A stretch of DNA of 64,000 nucleotides. Source: Timema cristinae (lineage: Eukaryota > Arthropoda > Insecta > Phasmatodea > Timematidae). This document shows positions 63,460 through 64,000 of the stretch, piece after piece. The DNA lies in assembly GCA_039000515.1 (NCBI GenBank), contig JBCFYV010000935.1:62041604-62105603 (forward strand). The letters are read 5' to 3'. The notes under the pieces are model-generated. The model did not search any database. It was not told where the DNA came from and worked only from the letters and a program-made list of their open reading frames with translations. Position numbers and translations under genes: made by a program. How positions within the stretch are numbered: position 1 is the first letter of the stretch; every line of letters begins with the position of its first letter.

Positions 63460-63690
63460 CCTGTTTCAGTGACCGAATGTTCCACGGCGTTAATCTCGTG
63501 TTTGCTAATGGTGGGAAGATCGGGGTTCGAATCCGTTCGGGTCTAATATGGTTTATATTTCCTAAATAGTTTTCCGCTCTCCTCCCACGGAAATTCGGAT
63601 AAGTTACCTCTAAAATGCGTCCTTCCTCATCCATACCCCATTGGAGTAATTATCATACATGCACATAACCTGAACAGGTGATAAAAAGTA
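63460..63690 (+). mobile_element. SINE2 copy, worn tail
   Basis: CTGTTTCAGTGACCGAATGT (head), GATCGGGGTTCGAATCCGTT (box B), CTAAATAGTTTTCCGCTCTC (body) and ATAACCTGAACAGGTGATAA (tail, in which the hairpin is kept as CCTG/CAGG). Confidence 0.82.
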
Positions 63691-63694
63691 AGTA

Positions 63695-64000
63695 GCCGTT
63701 GTTTCTCAAACTATGGTACTAAAGTCCATGGCGGCCCGGAACGATAGTTTTTAGTTTACATATGACATATAGTTGTTTCCTATTTTTTTATGAGGGGGTG
63801 AAAGGGGTAGGCGACCGGTGAATTTTGTAAAACTCACGCTCTGGTATATTCGATACTCTCGGACCGTTCATTGTCACCTCTCCGTAGTTTCGGATGGGGT
63901 CGTTAACTCCCGGGCGTGTTGGCTAGTCTCTACCCAGCGGCTCTTTAACTTGGGAGTAACGACTCCTGCGACCTTCACCTTGCACAGTTCTTCTTCCGCA
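63695..64000. other. Spacer with hAT-like left end
   Basis: CCGTTGTTTCTCAAACTATG followed by GTACTAAAGTCCATGGCGGC and CCGG at about 63695 resembles hAT termini. The other end would lie outside the window or is lost. Confidence 0.35.

Overview
This window is non-coding, repeat-rich DNA from the nuclear genome of an animal. No stretch of it reads as an intact host gene. The longest open frames (183, 159 and 148 codons) show no recognisable domain, and most open frames lie inside repeats. The evidence for an animal is the dense set of tRNA-derived SINEs, decayed non-LTR retrotransposon reverse transcriptase, DNA-transposon MITEs (Tc1/mariner-, hAT- and TTAA-type) and satellite arrays. The reverse transcriptase remnant at 41205-41855 resembles families I know from arthropods. 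A large arthropod genome is therefore my best guess, but the sequence does not prove it.

Layout. 1-2348: SINE pieces, a CpG-rich patch and a hAT-like element. 2349-7143: a 4.8-kb satellite of about 92 copies of a 52-bp monomer with higher-order structure. 7144-18470: SINEs and MITEs, including nested insertions, a nearly full-length fold-back MITE and a hAT-like element with an expanded internal minisatellite. 18471-24120: microsatellites, Tc1/mariner-like MITEs and an old degenerate minisatellite. 24121-24620: a 33-bp minisatellite. 24620-38850: SINEs, MITEs and several GC/CpG-rich patches of unknown role. 38881-40286: a very homogeneous 62-bp satellite of 23 copies. 40790-41855: LINE remnants. 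41860-64000: more SINEs and MITEs, one LINE fragment in an inverted arrangement and another near 56450, and a possible promoter-like motif cluster near 52280.

Four SINE families are separable by their heads. SINE1 has a tRNA-Glu-like head, SINE2 a tRNA-Leu/Ser-like head, SINE3 a head beginning CCTTAGCTCAG, and SINE4 a tRNA-Gly-like head. They use only two 3' tails. SINE1 and SINE2 end in a segment containing ACCCGAACGGGTAGTAAGAC, which can form a small hairpin. SINE3 and SINE4 end in TCGGTTCAGAAAGTGCGCGT. Many SINE1 copies have target-site duplications of 8-12 bp, and several are 5'-truncated, as expected for LINE-driven target-primed integration. The modular pairing of heads and tails is the most interesting pattern here, together with the structure of the two satellites and the nested insertions that give a relative order of transposition. 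SINE numbering and all family names are mine for this window; none was checked against a database.
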